Shown here piece by piece: positions 9,371-18,293 of a stretch of DNA of 64,000 bases (the stretch's first letter is position 1; each line of letters opens with the position of its first letter). Where the stretch lies: NCBI RefSeq assembly GCF_003337565.1, contig NZ_QPJL01000009.1, positions 62,001 through 126,000 of the forward strand, in the 5' to 3' direction. The position numbers and the translations under genes are program-made. This stretch comes from Paracoccus lutimaris (GTDB lineage: Bacteria; Pseudomonadota; Alphaproteobacteria; Rhodobacterales; Rhodobacteraceae). A model generated the notes under the pieces. The model saw nothing but the letters and a program-made list of their open reading frames with translations, did no database searches and had not been told where the DNA came from.

Positions 9371-9513
9371 CGCGCAGAAAACCGTTTCAATTCCGGGGAA
9401 ACCCTGCTAAACGCGCGCATCCGCTGGGCCGAATCCCGGCGGATTCTCCATGGGCCTTGCTGGACGACATCCCGGCCTGCGCCATAACCCTCTGACTCTG
9501 AAAGGAGCCCCCG

Positions 9514-9783
9514 ATGTCGATTACGGTTGAAGAAAAGAACCGCCTGATGACCGAATTCGCCACCAAGAAAGGCGATACCGGCTCGCCCGAGGTGCAGGTC
9601 GCGATCCTGTCCTCGCGCATTGCCACGCTGACCGAGCATTTCAAGACGCACAAGAAAGACAACCACTCGCGTCGCGGTCTGCTGATGATGGTCGCACAGC
9701 GCCGCAAGCTGCTGGACTATCTGAAGCGCAAGGACGAAGCCCGCTATACCGCGCTGATCGGCAAGCTGGGCCTGCGCCGCTAA
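9514..9783 (+). CDS. rpsO: 30S ribosomal protein S15
   Basis: An 89-residue protein with all S15 signatures: [48 protein letters not shown] and [13 protein letters not shown]15 binds 16S rRNA helix 20-22 early in small-subunit assembly. Strong ribosome binding site GAAAGGAG eight bases before the ATG. A terminator follows. The pnp gene that often follows rpsO is not here. Confidence 0.99.
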   Translation: MSITVEEKNRLMTEFATKKGDTGSPEVQVAILSSRIATLTEHFKTHKKDNHSRRGLLMMVAQRRKLLDYLKRKDEARYTALIGKLGLRR

Positions 9784-9806
9784 GACCGGCCAAAGGCAGA
9801 ACTGAC

Positions 9807-9838
9807 AACGCCCGTGACGCAGGTCGCGGGCGTTTTTC
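9807..9838 (+). terminator. Rho-independent terminator after rpsO
   Basis: A 12-base-pair stem with one G-T pair (AACGCCCGTGAC at 9807-9818 with GTCGCGGGCGTT at 9823-9834), a GCAG loop and a T tract. It lies 24 bases after the rpsO stop. Confidence 0.9.
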
Positions 9839-9986
9839 ATATCTTCCGGCGCTTTTCACGGACCGAACGCTTTCGATGAAATCGGGGATCCGCCTGGGCA
9901 TGCACCGGGCGGGGCAGGGCCTATGTCCGGAACATGCGCTTCCCTCTTTCGGGCGTTCGAGGAGGCGTCAGGCCTTCGCCTTTTCC

Positions 9987-10949
9987 TTACATCGCCGCCA
10001 CGGCTCTTTTCGCCTCGGCATATTCCGCGGCCAGCCGGTCCACCATCGTGCCAACCGGGACCACCTCATGCACGGCGCCGATGCCCTGGCCGCAGCCCCA
10101 GATCTGGCTCCAGGCCTTGGGCTTCGCGCTGTTGAAATCCATCGCCGAGGCGTCGGCTTTCTCCAGATTGTCGGGATCCAGACCGGCATTGCGGATCGAG
10201 GGCGCCAGATAATTCCCCGACACCCCGGTGAACAGCGACGAGGTCACGATATCCATGGCGCCGCTTTCGACGATCATGCGCTTGTAATCTGGCTGGGCAT
10301 TGGCTTCCTCGGTCGCGATGAAGGGGCTGCCGATATAGGCCAGATCTGCGCCCATCACCTGCGCCGCCAGCACCGCGCGGCCGGTGGCGATTGCACCTGA
10401 CAGCAACAGCGGACCGTCGAACCATTCGCGGATTTCCTGGATCAGCGCGAATGGCGATTGCGGGCCGGCATGGCCTCCCGCGCCAGCAGCGACCGCGATC
10501 AGCCCGTCCGCGCCCTTTTCGATGGCCTTTCTGGCAAAGGCGTTGTTGATGATGTCATGCAGCGCAATGCCGCCGCAATCATGGGCGGCGGCGTTCACCT
10601 CGGGGCGGGCGCCCAGCGAGGTGATCCAGATCGGAACCCTGTGGCGGTGGCAGATCTCGATATCCCGCTCAAGCCGCGCGTTCGAGCGGTGCACGATCTG
10701 GTTCACCGCGAAAGGTGCCGCCGGTCGGTCGGGATTGGCCTGATTGTGGCGGTCCAGTTCCTCGGTGATGCGGGTCAGCCATGCCTCCAGCATCGACGGC
10801 TCGCCATCCTTTTCGCGGGCGTTCAGCGCCGGAAAGCTGCCGACGATCCCGGCCTTGCACTGGGCGATGACCAGTTCCGGCCCCGAGACGATGAACATCG
10901 GCGAGGCGACGACGGGAATGCGCAGATTGGCAAGGATGGGCGGCAGCAT
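9987..10949 (-). CDS. NAD(P)H-dependent flavin oxidoreductase / nitronate monooxygenase
   Basis: A 320-residue FMN-dependent TIM-barrel enzyme of the nitronate monooxygenase/2-nitropropane dioxygenase family. The start region RIPVVASPMFIVSGPELVIA, the loop AGAGGHAGPQSPFALI (FMN phosphate binding, flanked by GADGLIAVA) and LLSGAIATGRAVLAAQVMGADLAYIGSPF are family features. The ATG at 10949 is preferred over the one at 10985 because GGAGGAGAACCC directly precedes it. The physiological substrate is unknown; members detoxify nitronates or reduce quinones. It stands alone. Confidence 0.87.
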   Translation of the reverse strand: MLPPILANLRIPVVASPMFIVSGPELVIAQCKAGIVGSFPALNAREKDGEPSMLEAWLTRITEELDRHNQANPDRPAAPFAVNQIVHRSNARLERDIEICHRHRVPIWITSLGARPEVNAAAHDCGGIALHDIINNAFARKAIEKGADGLIAVAAGAGGHAGPQSPFALIQEIREWFDGPLLLSGAIATGRAVLAAQVMGADLAYIGSPFIATEEANAQPDYKRMIVESGAMDIVTSSLFTGVSGNYLAPSIRNAGLDPDNLEKADASAMDFNSAKPKAWSQIWGCGQGIGAVHEVVPVGTMVDRLAAEYAEAKRAVAAM

Positions 10950-11036
10950 GGGTTCTCCTCCGAACGGGTCGGGGGCAGATTGCATGCCGCGCGCTGTCCT
11001 GCCAATGCTTCCGTGACGTCGGCCCGGAGGGTTGGC

Positions 11037-12092
11037 TCAGTAGGGCATCGGATGGTCGCGGTGGAACTGGCGGACGCGGCGCAGGGCGTCTTCGGGCAGG
11101 TGATAATCCAGCCCGGCCAGCAGATGATCCAGCTGCGCCAGATCGGTCGCGCCGATGATCGGGATCACCGGGAAGGGCCGCTGTCGGGTGAAACTGATCG
11201 CGGCATGGACCGGGTCAAAGCGCAGCTCGGCCGCCAGCTTGTGCCATGCGGTGACGGCATCCTCGGCCCGGCGGGTGCGGCGGCCACCGATATCGCCCTT
11301 GCCGCCATTGGCGCGGTCCACGGCAGCGCGGCTGCCGGCGGGTTCGGCCCCGCGCAGATATTTCCCGGTCAAAAGACCCCCGGCCAGCGTCGAATAGGCC
11401 AAAAGGGTCACGTCCTCATTCACCGCCACCTCGGCCAGATCAGTGTCATAGGGGCGGTAAAGCAGCGAATATTCGTTCTGGACGCTCACGACACGCGGCG
11501 CACCCAGACGTTCGGCCGTGTCGATCCAGCGCAATGTGCCCCAGGCGGATTCGTTCGACAGGCCAAAGGCACGGATCTTGCCGGCCTTATGCGCCTCGGC
11601 GATGGCGTCCAGCACATCGGCCATGTGGTCCAGCGTCCGCGCCTTGTCCTGACGCGAGGGATCATAGGTCCAGTTCTGGCGAAAGGCATAGCCGCCGCGC
11701 ACCGGCCAATGCAGCTGATAAAGGTCGATGTAATCGGTCTTGAGCCGCGACAGCGAGGCATCGATGGTCTGGCGCAGGATCCTGCCGTCAAAACCCTCGC
11801 GCCGCAGGATGTCGCCGGGGCCGGTCGCCTTGGTGGCGATCTGGACGCCCGCGCGCCCGCCGCGCGCCGCCAGCCAGTCGCCGACGATTTCCTCGCTGCG
11901 ACCGGCAGTCTCGCGCCGGACGGGATTGACCGGATACATCTCGGCCGTGTCAAGGAATGTGATCCCGGCATCCAGCGCCCGGTCCATCTGGCGATGGGCG
12001 TCATCGGCGTTCGTCTGGTTGCCATAGGTCATGGTCCCCAGACAGATCGCACTGACCGAAACGCCGCTGTTCCCAAGCATCAGGCTTTGCAT
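11037..12092 (-). CDS. Aldo/keto reductase
   Basis: A 351-residue NADPH-dependent oxidoreductase of the AKR superfamily, close to the Tas-like subgroup. The N-terminus has LGNSGVSVSAICLGTMTYGNQ, then the catalytic Asp/Tyr pair in FLDTAEMYPV, the DLYQLHWPVRGG strand, FGLSNESAWG, and the cofactor region PIIGATDLAQLDHLLAG. The ATG at 12092 has AAAGGACAGC in front; the longer frame upstream runs through selC and is not coding. Carbonyl substrate unknown. It lies directly after selC on the same strand. Confidence 0.9.
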   Translation of the reverse strand: MQSLMLGNSGVSVSAICLGTMTYGNQTNADDAHRQMDRALDAGITFLDTAEMYPVNPVRRETAGRSEEIVGDWLAARGGRAGVQIATKATGPGDILRREGFDGRILRQTIDASLSRLKTDYIDLYQLHWPVRGGYAFRQNWTYDPSRQDKARTLDHMADVLDAIAEAHKAGKIRAFGLSNESAWGTLRWIDTAERLGAPRVVSVQNEYSLLYRPYDTDLAEVAVNEDVTLLAYSTLAGGLLTGKYLRGAEPAGSRAAVDRANGGKGDIGGRRTRRAEDAVTAWHKLAAELRFDPVHAAISFTRQRPFPVIPIIGATDLAQLDHLLAGLDYHLPEDALRRVRQFHRDHPMPY

Positions 12093-12141
12093 CGCTGTCC
12101 TTTCCCACGGGCCAGGATCGCGGCCCAAATCGTGACCAAAA

Positions 12142-12237
12142 TGGCGGAAGAGAGTGGGAGTCGAACCCACCCGGGACAGGCTCGCTGCCCCAACCGGATT
12201 TGAAGTCCGGCCGCCCCACCGGGGACGAATCTCTTCC
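12142..12237 (-). tRNA. selC: tRNA-Sec (anticodon UCA)
   Basis: On the minus strand a 96-base cloverleaf starts GGAAGAGATTCGTCCCC and ends CTCTCTTCC-G-CCA, so the CCA end is encoded. The anticodon arm CCGGA-CTTCAAA-TCCGG carries the anticodon TCA, which reads UGA. The long variable arm (TTGGGGCAGCGAGCCTGTCCCGG region), the unusually long acceptor stem and the T arm GTGGG-TTCGACT-CCCAC are typical of bacterial selenocysteine tRNA. It sits 130 bases downstream of selB in the same direction, serving the UGA codon of fdnG. Confidence 0.97.
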
Positions 12238-12369
12238 ATAGTCCCATTGTTTACAACGGGTTGTCTTTCAAAGGCCAGTCTTGAGACCGGCTGTTCCGCA
12301 TCGCCATCCTGGCGGGCAGGGCGCGATGGCGCCTGTTTAGCACGGGATTTCGGCCAAGCGGAACCGGGA

Positions 12370-14331
12370 TCATGCACCGCCATCCGGGGTCGCGGCAATG
12401 TCCTGCCGGGGGGCTGTATCCTCGGGGCTGAACAGGTCGATCCGGTGGGGGTTCACCCGGCGCAGATCGCCCCGGCGCAGGGTCAGGCCCAGCCGGTCAA
12501 AGAAGTCCAGAATCTGGATCGCCACCTTGCGCCCGTTCTGGACCCGATCCCGAAACAAAGGCGCACTGAACCAGCCATCCGGGGCCTGTGCGCCCAGTTC
12601 GCGGATGATGCCGATCATTTCAAGCGTGGTGGCGCGGGCAAAGAAATGGTCATGCGCGATCTGGTCAAGGCGTCCCTGCCGCGCGGCCATGCGCATCATG
12701 CGGCGGACCTCTTTTTCGTCAGCGCCGAACTCATGAGCGAAATCGCGCACGCGCGGCGGGCGAAAGCGTTCATCGCCGCCCAGATGCGGGGTAATGCGGG
12801 TCAGCAGCGCCTCATCCTCGGGGGAAAGGCGGGGCAAGTGGCCGGGCAGGCGCAGGAATGCGCCGTCCAGCGCGATGCGGCCCGCCTCGGCCTCGGTGCG
12901 GATGAAGGCGGCAAAGACATCCTTGGGCAGGCGGGGTTCCAGCATCAGGCGCAGGCGTTCGCGGCCAAGCCCTTGCAGATCGGCGTTTTCTTCGTGAAAT
13001 ACCGCCAGCTGGTCCAGCATCGCCTGACGCAGCGCCTCCAGCCGGGCAGGGGCAAGGGCGTGGCGGGTGCCGGCGATGGTGGCAATGCCCGAATCCGCCA
13101 CGGCGCGGTCCAGCTGCGCCCCGGACAGCGCCCGGTCACGGGAAAAGCCGTCCAGATCGACCAGCGCCTGATCTGCCAGCGCGGCCAGCGCCCGGACCGG
13201 ACCCGGCAGGGCCATGGCGCGCAGCGTCTCCAGCCGGGCGGGCCTTGCGCGGTGCCGGGCCGGGGCACGCAGGTCGATGACATGGCCGCCGCCGATGGTG
13301 CGCCGGGCCGAGACGTCGCGCAGGATAAAGCGGTCGCCCATCGCCGCCGCCACCGGCGCATCCAGCACGATCTGCGCCAGCCCGGTTTCGCCCGGCGCCA
13401 GCGGGCCTTGCAGGGGCACGATGCGGGCGCCGACCTCGGCCGCGCCCAGATGCAGCCGGGCGGGAAACCATGTGGTCAGGGGCTTTGGTTCCGTGTCCAG
13501 CACCCGCAGGCCGATATCGATGCGCTGGCTGGGCGCGTGCAAAGCCGGGTCCAGCGCAACATCCCCGCGCGAGATCGCCTCGCGGGTGATGCCGTCGCCG
13601 GCAAGGTTCAGCGCGCAGCGCTGCCCGGCCAGCCCCTGATCGGCCTTGCGGTTCTGGGCATGAATGCCGCGCACCCGCGCCACCAGCCCCGAGGGGCTGA
13701 TCGTGACCTGATCCCCCAGCGCGACCCGGCCCGAAATCACCGTGCCGGTGACCACGGTGCCGGTGCCGGCAAGGGTAAAGCTGCGGTCGATGACCAGCCG
13801 GAAACGGCCATCGCTGGCACGGGCGGTGGTTTCCGCCTCGGCCAAAGCCAGCGCGTCGCGCAATTCCGATATCCCCGCCCCGGTCAGCGCCGAGACCGGC
13901 ATGACCGGCACCCCCGCCAGCGAGGTCGGGGCCAGCGCCGCCGCGATTTCGGCGCCAAGCGCGGCGATGCGGTCCGGCCCGGCCAGATCGGCCTTGGTCA
14001 GTGCCACGATCCCGCGCGAGACCCCCAGCAGGTCCAGAATGGCCAGATGTTCGCGGGTTTGCGGCATGATGCCGTCATCGGCGGCGACGACCAGCAGCGC
14101 CAGATCGATGCCGCCCGCGCCAGCCAGCATGGTATGGACGAATTTCTCGTGACCCGGCACATCGACAAAGCCCGTGATCGCGCCCGCACCCAGATCGGCA
14201 TAGGCAAAGCCCAGATCGATGGTGATGCCGCGGGCCTTTTCCTCGGCCAGACGGTCAGCGTCGATCCCGGTCAGCGCCTTGACCAGCGCGGTCTTGCCAT
14301 GGTCGATATGACCCGCCGTCCCGACGATCAT
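12370..14331 (-). CDS. selB: Selenocysteine-specific translation elongation factor
   Basis: A 653-residue GTPase that brings selenocysteyl-tRNA to the ribosome at UGA codons marked by a SECIS hairpin. G1 is GHIDHGKT at 7-14, G3 DVPGH at 57-61 and G4 TKAD at 112-115; EF-Tu-like domains 2 and 3 follow. The C-terminal 250 residues are the winged-helix region that binds the SECIS RNA, seen in [24 protein letters not shown] segments near 545. Length is a little above the E. coli protein. The ATG overlaps the selA stop by four bases. Confidence 0.97.
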   Translation of the reverse strand: MIVGTAGHIDHGKTALVKALTGIDADRLAEEKARGITIDLGFAYADLGAGAITGFVDVPGHEKFVHTMLAGAGGIDLALLVVAADDGIMPQTREHLAILDLLGVSRGIVALTKADLAGPDRIAALGAEIAAALAPTSLAGVPVMPVSALTGAGISELRDALALAEAETTARASDGRFRLVIDRSFTLAGTGTVVTGTVISGRVALGDQVTISPSGLVARVRGIHAQNRKADQGLAGQRCALNLAGDGITREAISRGDVALDPALHAPSQRIDIGLRVLDTEPKPLTTWFPARLHLGAAEVGARIVPLQGPLAPGETGLAQIVLDAPVAAAMGDRFILRDVSARRTIGGGHVIDLRAPARHRARPARLETLRAMALPGPVRALAALADQALVDLDGFSRDRALSGAQLDRAVADSGIATIAGTRHALAPARLEALRQAMLDQLAVFHEENADLQGLGRERLRLMLEPRLPKDVFAAFIRTEAEAGRIALDGAFLRLPGHLPRLSPEDEALLTRITPHLGGDERFRPPRVRDFAHEFGADEKEVRRMMRMAARQGRLDQIAHDHFFARATTLEMIGIIRELGAQAPDGWFSAPLFRDRVQNGRKVAIQILDFFDRLGLTLRRGDLRRVNPHRIDLFSPEDTAPRQDIAATPDGGA

Positions 14332-15665
14332 CCGCGCAACGCATCCAGCAGCGCCGCGTCGCCCGGCAGGCAGCGCAGGTCAAGGATCAGCGCGCCGTCA
14401 TGGATGCGGCCGATGATCGGGGTCGAAAGCCCGCGCAGCCTTTCGGCCAGCGCCTCGGGCGCGGGGGTCAGGGCCAGTGCGGCGCTGGGAATGGTTTCGG
14501 TCGGCAGCGCGCCCGAACCGATCTGGCTGGCACAGGGGATGACGCGGACCTGACAGCCCAGCAGCCCGGCAACCAAAGGCGCAAGGCGTTCGGCCTGCGC
14601 GCGGATCTCGGCCTCGGGGCGGGAGAGCATGCGCAGGGTGGGCAGACGCTCGGCCAGCCGGTCGGGGTCGCGATACAGCCGCAGGGTCGCCTCGGTCGCG
14701 GCGATGCGGATCTTGTCCATGCGCAGGGCGCGTTTCAGCGGGTTCTTGTTGATCTTCGCGATGATCTCGCGCCGGCCAACGATGAAGCCCGCCTGCGGAC
14801 CGCCCAGCAGCTTGTCGCCCGAGAATGTCACCACATCGGCGCCCTCGGCCACGGCCTCAGCCACGGTGGGTTCGGGCGAAAGGCCCCAGCGGCGCAGATC
14901 GACCAGCGTGCCCGAACCAAGGTCATTGACCATGGGCAACCCTGCCTCATGCGCGATGCCGGCAAGTTCGGGGGCGGGGACCTCCTTGGTGAAGCCTTCG
15001 ATGCGGTAATTCGAGGTATGAACCTTCATCAGCAGGCCGGTCTCAGGGCCGATCGCCTCGCGGTAGTCCTTGGCGTGGGTGCGGTTGGTGGTCCCCACCT
15101 CGCGCAGGTGGCAGCCGGCCTGTTCCATGATCGCGGGCATGCGGAAGGCGCCGCCGATCTCGATCAGCTCGCCGCGCGAAACCACGGCCTCGCGCCCCCG
15201 GGCCAATGTGTTCAGGACGATCAGCACCGCCGAGGCGTTGTTGTTCACGACCGTCGCGTCCTCGGCCCCGGTCAGTTCGCACAAAAGGCCGCGCAGATGG
15301 CTGTCGCGTTCGCCGCGCCCGCCGCTGTCCAGATCGAATTCCAGCGCCGCCGGGGCCTGCATGGCGGCGACGGCGGCGGAAATCGCCTCATCCGCCAGCA
15401 GCGCGCGGCCCAGATTGGTATGCAGGACGGTGCCGGTCAGGTTCAGCACCGGGCGCAGGGCCGAGCGCGCCTGATCGGCCAGCACATTGCCGACCGCGCG
15501 CAGGATCGCGCTCGCGTCGGGCAGGGGCTGGGGTGGATCGCGCCGGATCTCGGCCAGCGCAGTCCGCAGCGCCTCGGTCACCGAGGCGCGGCCATGGGCG
15601 TCGATCAGCGCCCCGCATTCGCCCAAAAGGCGATCCACCGAGGGAAGCGCGCGCAGGCCGGACAT
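14328..15665 (-). CDS. selA: L-seryl-tRNA(Sec) selenium transferase
   Basis: A 445-residue PLP enzyme that converts seryl-tRNA(Sec) to selenocysteyl-tRNA(Sec) with selenophosphate. The N-terminal tRNA-binding domain starts [13 protein letters not shown]; the core has [21 protein letters not shown] at about 75, and the PLP lysine lies in [14 protein letters not shown] at about 285. The ATG at 15665 is chosen; it overlaps the fdhE stop as TGATG, whereas the preceding codon is only a TTG. selD, which makes selenophosphate, is not in the window. Confidence 0.96.
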   Translation of the reverse strand: MSGLRALPSVDRLLGECGALIDAHGRASVTEALRTALAEIRRDPPQPLPDASAILRAVGNVLADQARSALRPVLNLTGTVLHTNLGRALLADEAISAAVAAMQAPAALEFDLDSGGRGERDSHLRGLLCELTGAEDATVVNNNASAVLIVLNTLARGREAVVSRGELIEIGGAFRMPAIMEQAGCHLREVGTTNRTHAKDYREAIGPETGLLMKVHTSNYRIEGFTKEVPAPELAGIAHEAGLPMVNDLGSGTLVDLRRWGLSPEPTVAEAVAEGADVVTFSGDKLLGGPQAGFIVGRREIIAKINKNPLKRALRMDKIRIAATEATLRLYRDPDRLAERLPTLRMLSRPEAEIRAQAERLAPLVAGLLGCQVRVIPCASQIGSGALPTETIPSAALALTPAPEALAERLRGLSTPIIGRIHDGALILDLRCLPGDAALLDALRG

Positions 15666-16573
15666 CAATAGCCCGCAAGAAAGGGGTTAAAGCCGCCGCG
15701 CGCCCATTCGGTGTCGCGCATCATCAGGTCAAGGCCAAGGCTGGCGACATCGTCCGCGATGGGCTCCAGCGTCGGATTCTTGTTTTGATACATGATCTTG
15801 ACCCATTTGCCGCATTCGCGGCAGCATTCGGCCTTGATCGTCGCCTCGCCGGTTTCGACCGAGCGATAGGTGATGCCCTTGGTCGAACCGCAGCAGGTGC
15901 ATTTCACCCGCACCTCGTTCCAGAGCGTCTGGCAGGTGGCGCAGGAACAATAGCGCGCGCCCTCGGCCCCCATGTTCTCGGTCACCATCGAGGCGGCAGG
16001 GCGTCCGCCGCAGGCCGGACAGGTGCCGATGCGGATCGGGACCAGACGGTCGGCCGGCAAGGTCGCGGCCAGCATCGCGGCATGAACCTGTAGCGCGGCG
16101 GCGGCGAAAAGATGCGGGGCGACGCTGTCCTCGGGGATGGTGTCGGTCAGGACATTGGTCATCACCCAGTCGCGATCCGCAGGCGCGGCCTCGCGCAGCG
16201 CGGCCAGCGCCAGTCGCGCGGGTTCTGGCATCTCAAGACCCGCCAGCTTTTCGATAAGCCGGTCCAGCGCCGGCGCAAGACCCGCGCGCATGGCATTGCG
16301 GTCCATGGGCGGCATGCGGTTGGCGCGGGCCAGTTCGATCCGGTCGGCGGGCACCGGATCAGGCGCGGGCAATTCCCGGACCAGCGCGTCCTGCGCACGG
16401 CAGATACCAGCCAGAAAGCGCAGATAGGGCGCCAGATTGGCGTTATAGCCGGCCAGAAACTCAAGGCGTCCGGCGCGGGTGGCAAAGATGGTCCCCGGAT
16501 CGGGCAGGCGCGCCAAGGGAACCTTGGCGATCCCGCCGATCATCGAGGGGTCGGGTTGCAGTGTCGTGGACAT
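15665..16573 (-). CDS. fdhE: Formate dehydrogenase accessory protein FdhE
   Basis: A 302-residue cytoplasmic maturation factor needed for activity of the periplasmic formate dehydrogenases. The C-terminal half has the four paired-cysteine motifs of the rubredoxin-like domain: [38 protein letters not shown] and [12 protein letters not shown]. The ATG at 16573 is preceded by AAGGAAGTC and gives the usual length; an earlier in-frame start would add nine residues. It lies between fdnI and selA in the same direction. Confidence 0.95.
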   Translation of the reverse strand: MSTTLQPDPSMIGGIAKVPLARLPDPGTIFATRAGRLEFLAGYNANLAPYLRFLAGICRAQDALVRELPAPDPVPADRIELARANRMPPMDRNAMRAGLAPALDRLIEKLAGLEMPEPARLALAALREAAPADRDWVMTNVLTDTIPEDSVAPHLFAAAALQVHAAMLAATLPADRLVPIRIGTCPACGGRPAASMVTENMGAEGARYCSCATCQTLWNEVRVKCTCCGSTKGITYRSVETGEATIKAECCRECGKWVKIMYQNKNPTLEPIADDVASLGLDLMMRDTEWARGGFNPFLAGY

Positions 16574-16617
16574 GACTTCCTTATGGGCCGAACCGGCCAC
16601 CTGAGCTGGTTTTGAGG

Positions 16618-17304
16618 CTACTCTGCCGGGTCGCGCCGTTCACGTCCAGCCAGTTCGCGCAGCCATTTGCGATGGTGCCGCCAGGCCCAGCCGCCGGTCA
16701 CCGTGCCCCGGGTCATGGCGCTGATCGTGCCTCGGGTCCAGATCGCCGCGTAGACATGCAGGATAAAGACCAGGATGATCGCCACCGCCGCCAGCGAATG
16801 CGCCAGCACCGCCCAGCGTCGAGCCGGGATCGAGACCAGATCCGGGAAATACTGCTGCCAGATCATCACGCCGGAAACGACCAGCGCCACGATCAGCCCC
16901 GACATCGCCCAAAAGACGAATTTCTGCCCGGCATTGTATTTGCCAAGTTCGGGCAGCTTTTCCTCATCCCCCTTGACCACGTCGCCGATCTTTTCGACCC
17001 AGGTCACATCCTCGGGCTTGGGCAGGTTCAGCCGCCAAAGCTGCAAGAACAGCACCAGGAAGCTGAAGAACAGCAACACCCCCAGGAAGGGATGCAGCCA
17101 GCGCGTCGTCTGGCCGCCCCCGAAAAGCCCGGTCAGGAAATAGAGATAGGGCGAAAACAGCGCCATCCCCGACAGCAGCAGCGCAATCAGGCTGAAAGCG
17201 GTCAGCCAGTGATTGGCCCGGGTAAAGCCGCGATAGCGGCTGACGACAACCGGATTGAACTCCTTGATCCGGTCGCCCGGTTGCGAATAGTAGCGCTTGC
17301 TCAT
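16618..17304 (-). CDS. fdnI: Formate dehydrogenase cytochrome b556 (gamma) subunit
   Basis: A 228-residue integral membrane cytochrome b that accepts electrons from the beta subunit and reduces quinone. Four hydrophobic segments are visible, including HWLTAFSLIALLLSGMALF near 32 and AHSLAAVAIILVFILHVYAA near 180, with the histidines expected to bind two haems. The ATG at 17304 overlaps the fdnH stop as TGATG and has AAGGAGG four bases before it, so it is preferred to the adjoining GTG at 17307. Typical of the FdnI/FdoI family. Confidence 0.95.
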   Translation of the reverse strand: MSKRYYSQPGDRIKEFNPVVVSRYRGFTRANHWLTAFSLIALLLSGMALFSPYLYFLTGLFGGGQTTRWLHPFLGVLLFFSFLVLFLQLWRLNLPKPEDVTWVEKIGDVVKGDEEKLPELGKYNAGQKFVFWAMSGLIVALVVSGVMIWQQYFPDLVSIPARRWAVLAHSLAAVAIILVFILHVYAAIWTRGTISAMTRGTVTGGWAWRHHRKWLRELAGRERRDPAE

Positions 17305-18293
17305 CACGCCTCCTTGTCTTGCGCGGGCAGGCTGGGCTCGACCAGTTCCTTGGCCTCGCGGTCATCCTCGGCGGTGACCCTGTTGCCGCGCGACAAAAGC
17401 CCGTGCAGGACCGAACCGACCGCGGCCAGACCGATGGCGGCAAGGCCGACGGTCTTGGTCACGCCCTTCCAGCTTTCCACCACGCCCGAGATCTTGGGAT
17501 CGGCGGGAAGGTTGGAATAAAGCTGCGGCTTGTCGGCATGTTGCAGCACATAGAAGACATGCGTGCCGCCGACGCCCTGCGGATCATAGATGCCGGCTTT
17601 GTCATAGCCGCGCGATTTCAGATCCTCGACCCGGGCATTGGCATGGGTGACCATGTCCTCCTTGGTGCCAAAGACGATGGCTTGGGTCGGGCAGGCCTTG
17701 GCGCAGGCCGGGCCCTGTCCCACCGCCACGCGGTCCGAACACAGCGTGCATTTCTTGCTGACATGCTGGGTCGGACTGATGCGCGGGATGTCGAAGGGAC
17801 AGCCGGTGACGCAATAGCCGCAGCCGATGCAATTGTCGGAAATGAAATCCACGATGCCGTTGGAATACTGCACGATGGCGCCGGGTGCCGGGCAGGCCTT
17901 GAGGCAGCCCGGATCCTCGCAATGCATGCAGCCATCCTTGCGGATCAGCCATTCGAAATCCCCGGTCTCGGGGTTTTCGTATTCGTTGAACCGCATCAGC
18001 GTGAACATCTGGTCCGACAGGTCGGCCGGGTTCTGATACGAGCCGGTGTTGAAGCCGATCTCGGGATGGGTGTCGTTCCATTCGGCGCAGGCCGACTGGC
18101 AGGCCTTGCAGCCGATGCATTTGCTGACATCGATCAGTTTGGCCACCGGCGTCAGCTCGCGCGTGGGCGCCGGCAAGTCGGGCATGGCCGATGCGCGGAC
18201 GACATCGCCCGGCCCCAGATTGACCGGCATCGGCTGGATCGGCGGGTTGGAAACCGCCGTGCGCGGGCTGTCCAGATTGGGATCCGTGGTCAC
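17304..18293 (-). CDS. fdnH: Formate dehydrogenase iron-sulfur (beta) subunit
   Basis: A 329-residue protein with four [4Fe-4S] ferredoxin-like cysteine sets: [43 protein letters not shown] and [23 protein letters not shown]-terminal membrane anchor ([20 protein letters not shown]) near 285-305 fixes it to the periplasmic face. It passes electrons from the alpha subunit to the cytochrome b. The GTG start overlaps the fdnG stop and is preceded by GGGGGAGG with a seven-base spacer. Confidence 0.96.
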   Translation of the reverse strand: MTTDPNLDSPRTAVSNPPIQPMPVNLGPGDVVRASAMPDLPAPTRELTPVAKLIDVSKCIGCKACQSACAEWNDTHPEIGFNTGSYQNPADLSDQMFTLMRFNEYENPETGDFEWLIRKDGCMHCEDPGCLKACPAPGAIVQYSNGIVDFISDNCIGCGYCVTGCPFDIPRISPTQHVSKKCTLCSDRVAVGQGPACAKACPTQAIVFGTKEDMVTHANARVEDLKSRGYDKAGIYDPQGVGGTHVFYVLQHADKPQLYSNLPADPKISGVVESWKGVTKTVGLAAIGLAAVGSVLHGLLSRGNRVTAEDDREAKELVEPSLPAQDKEA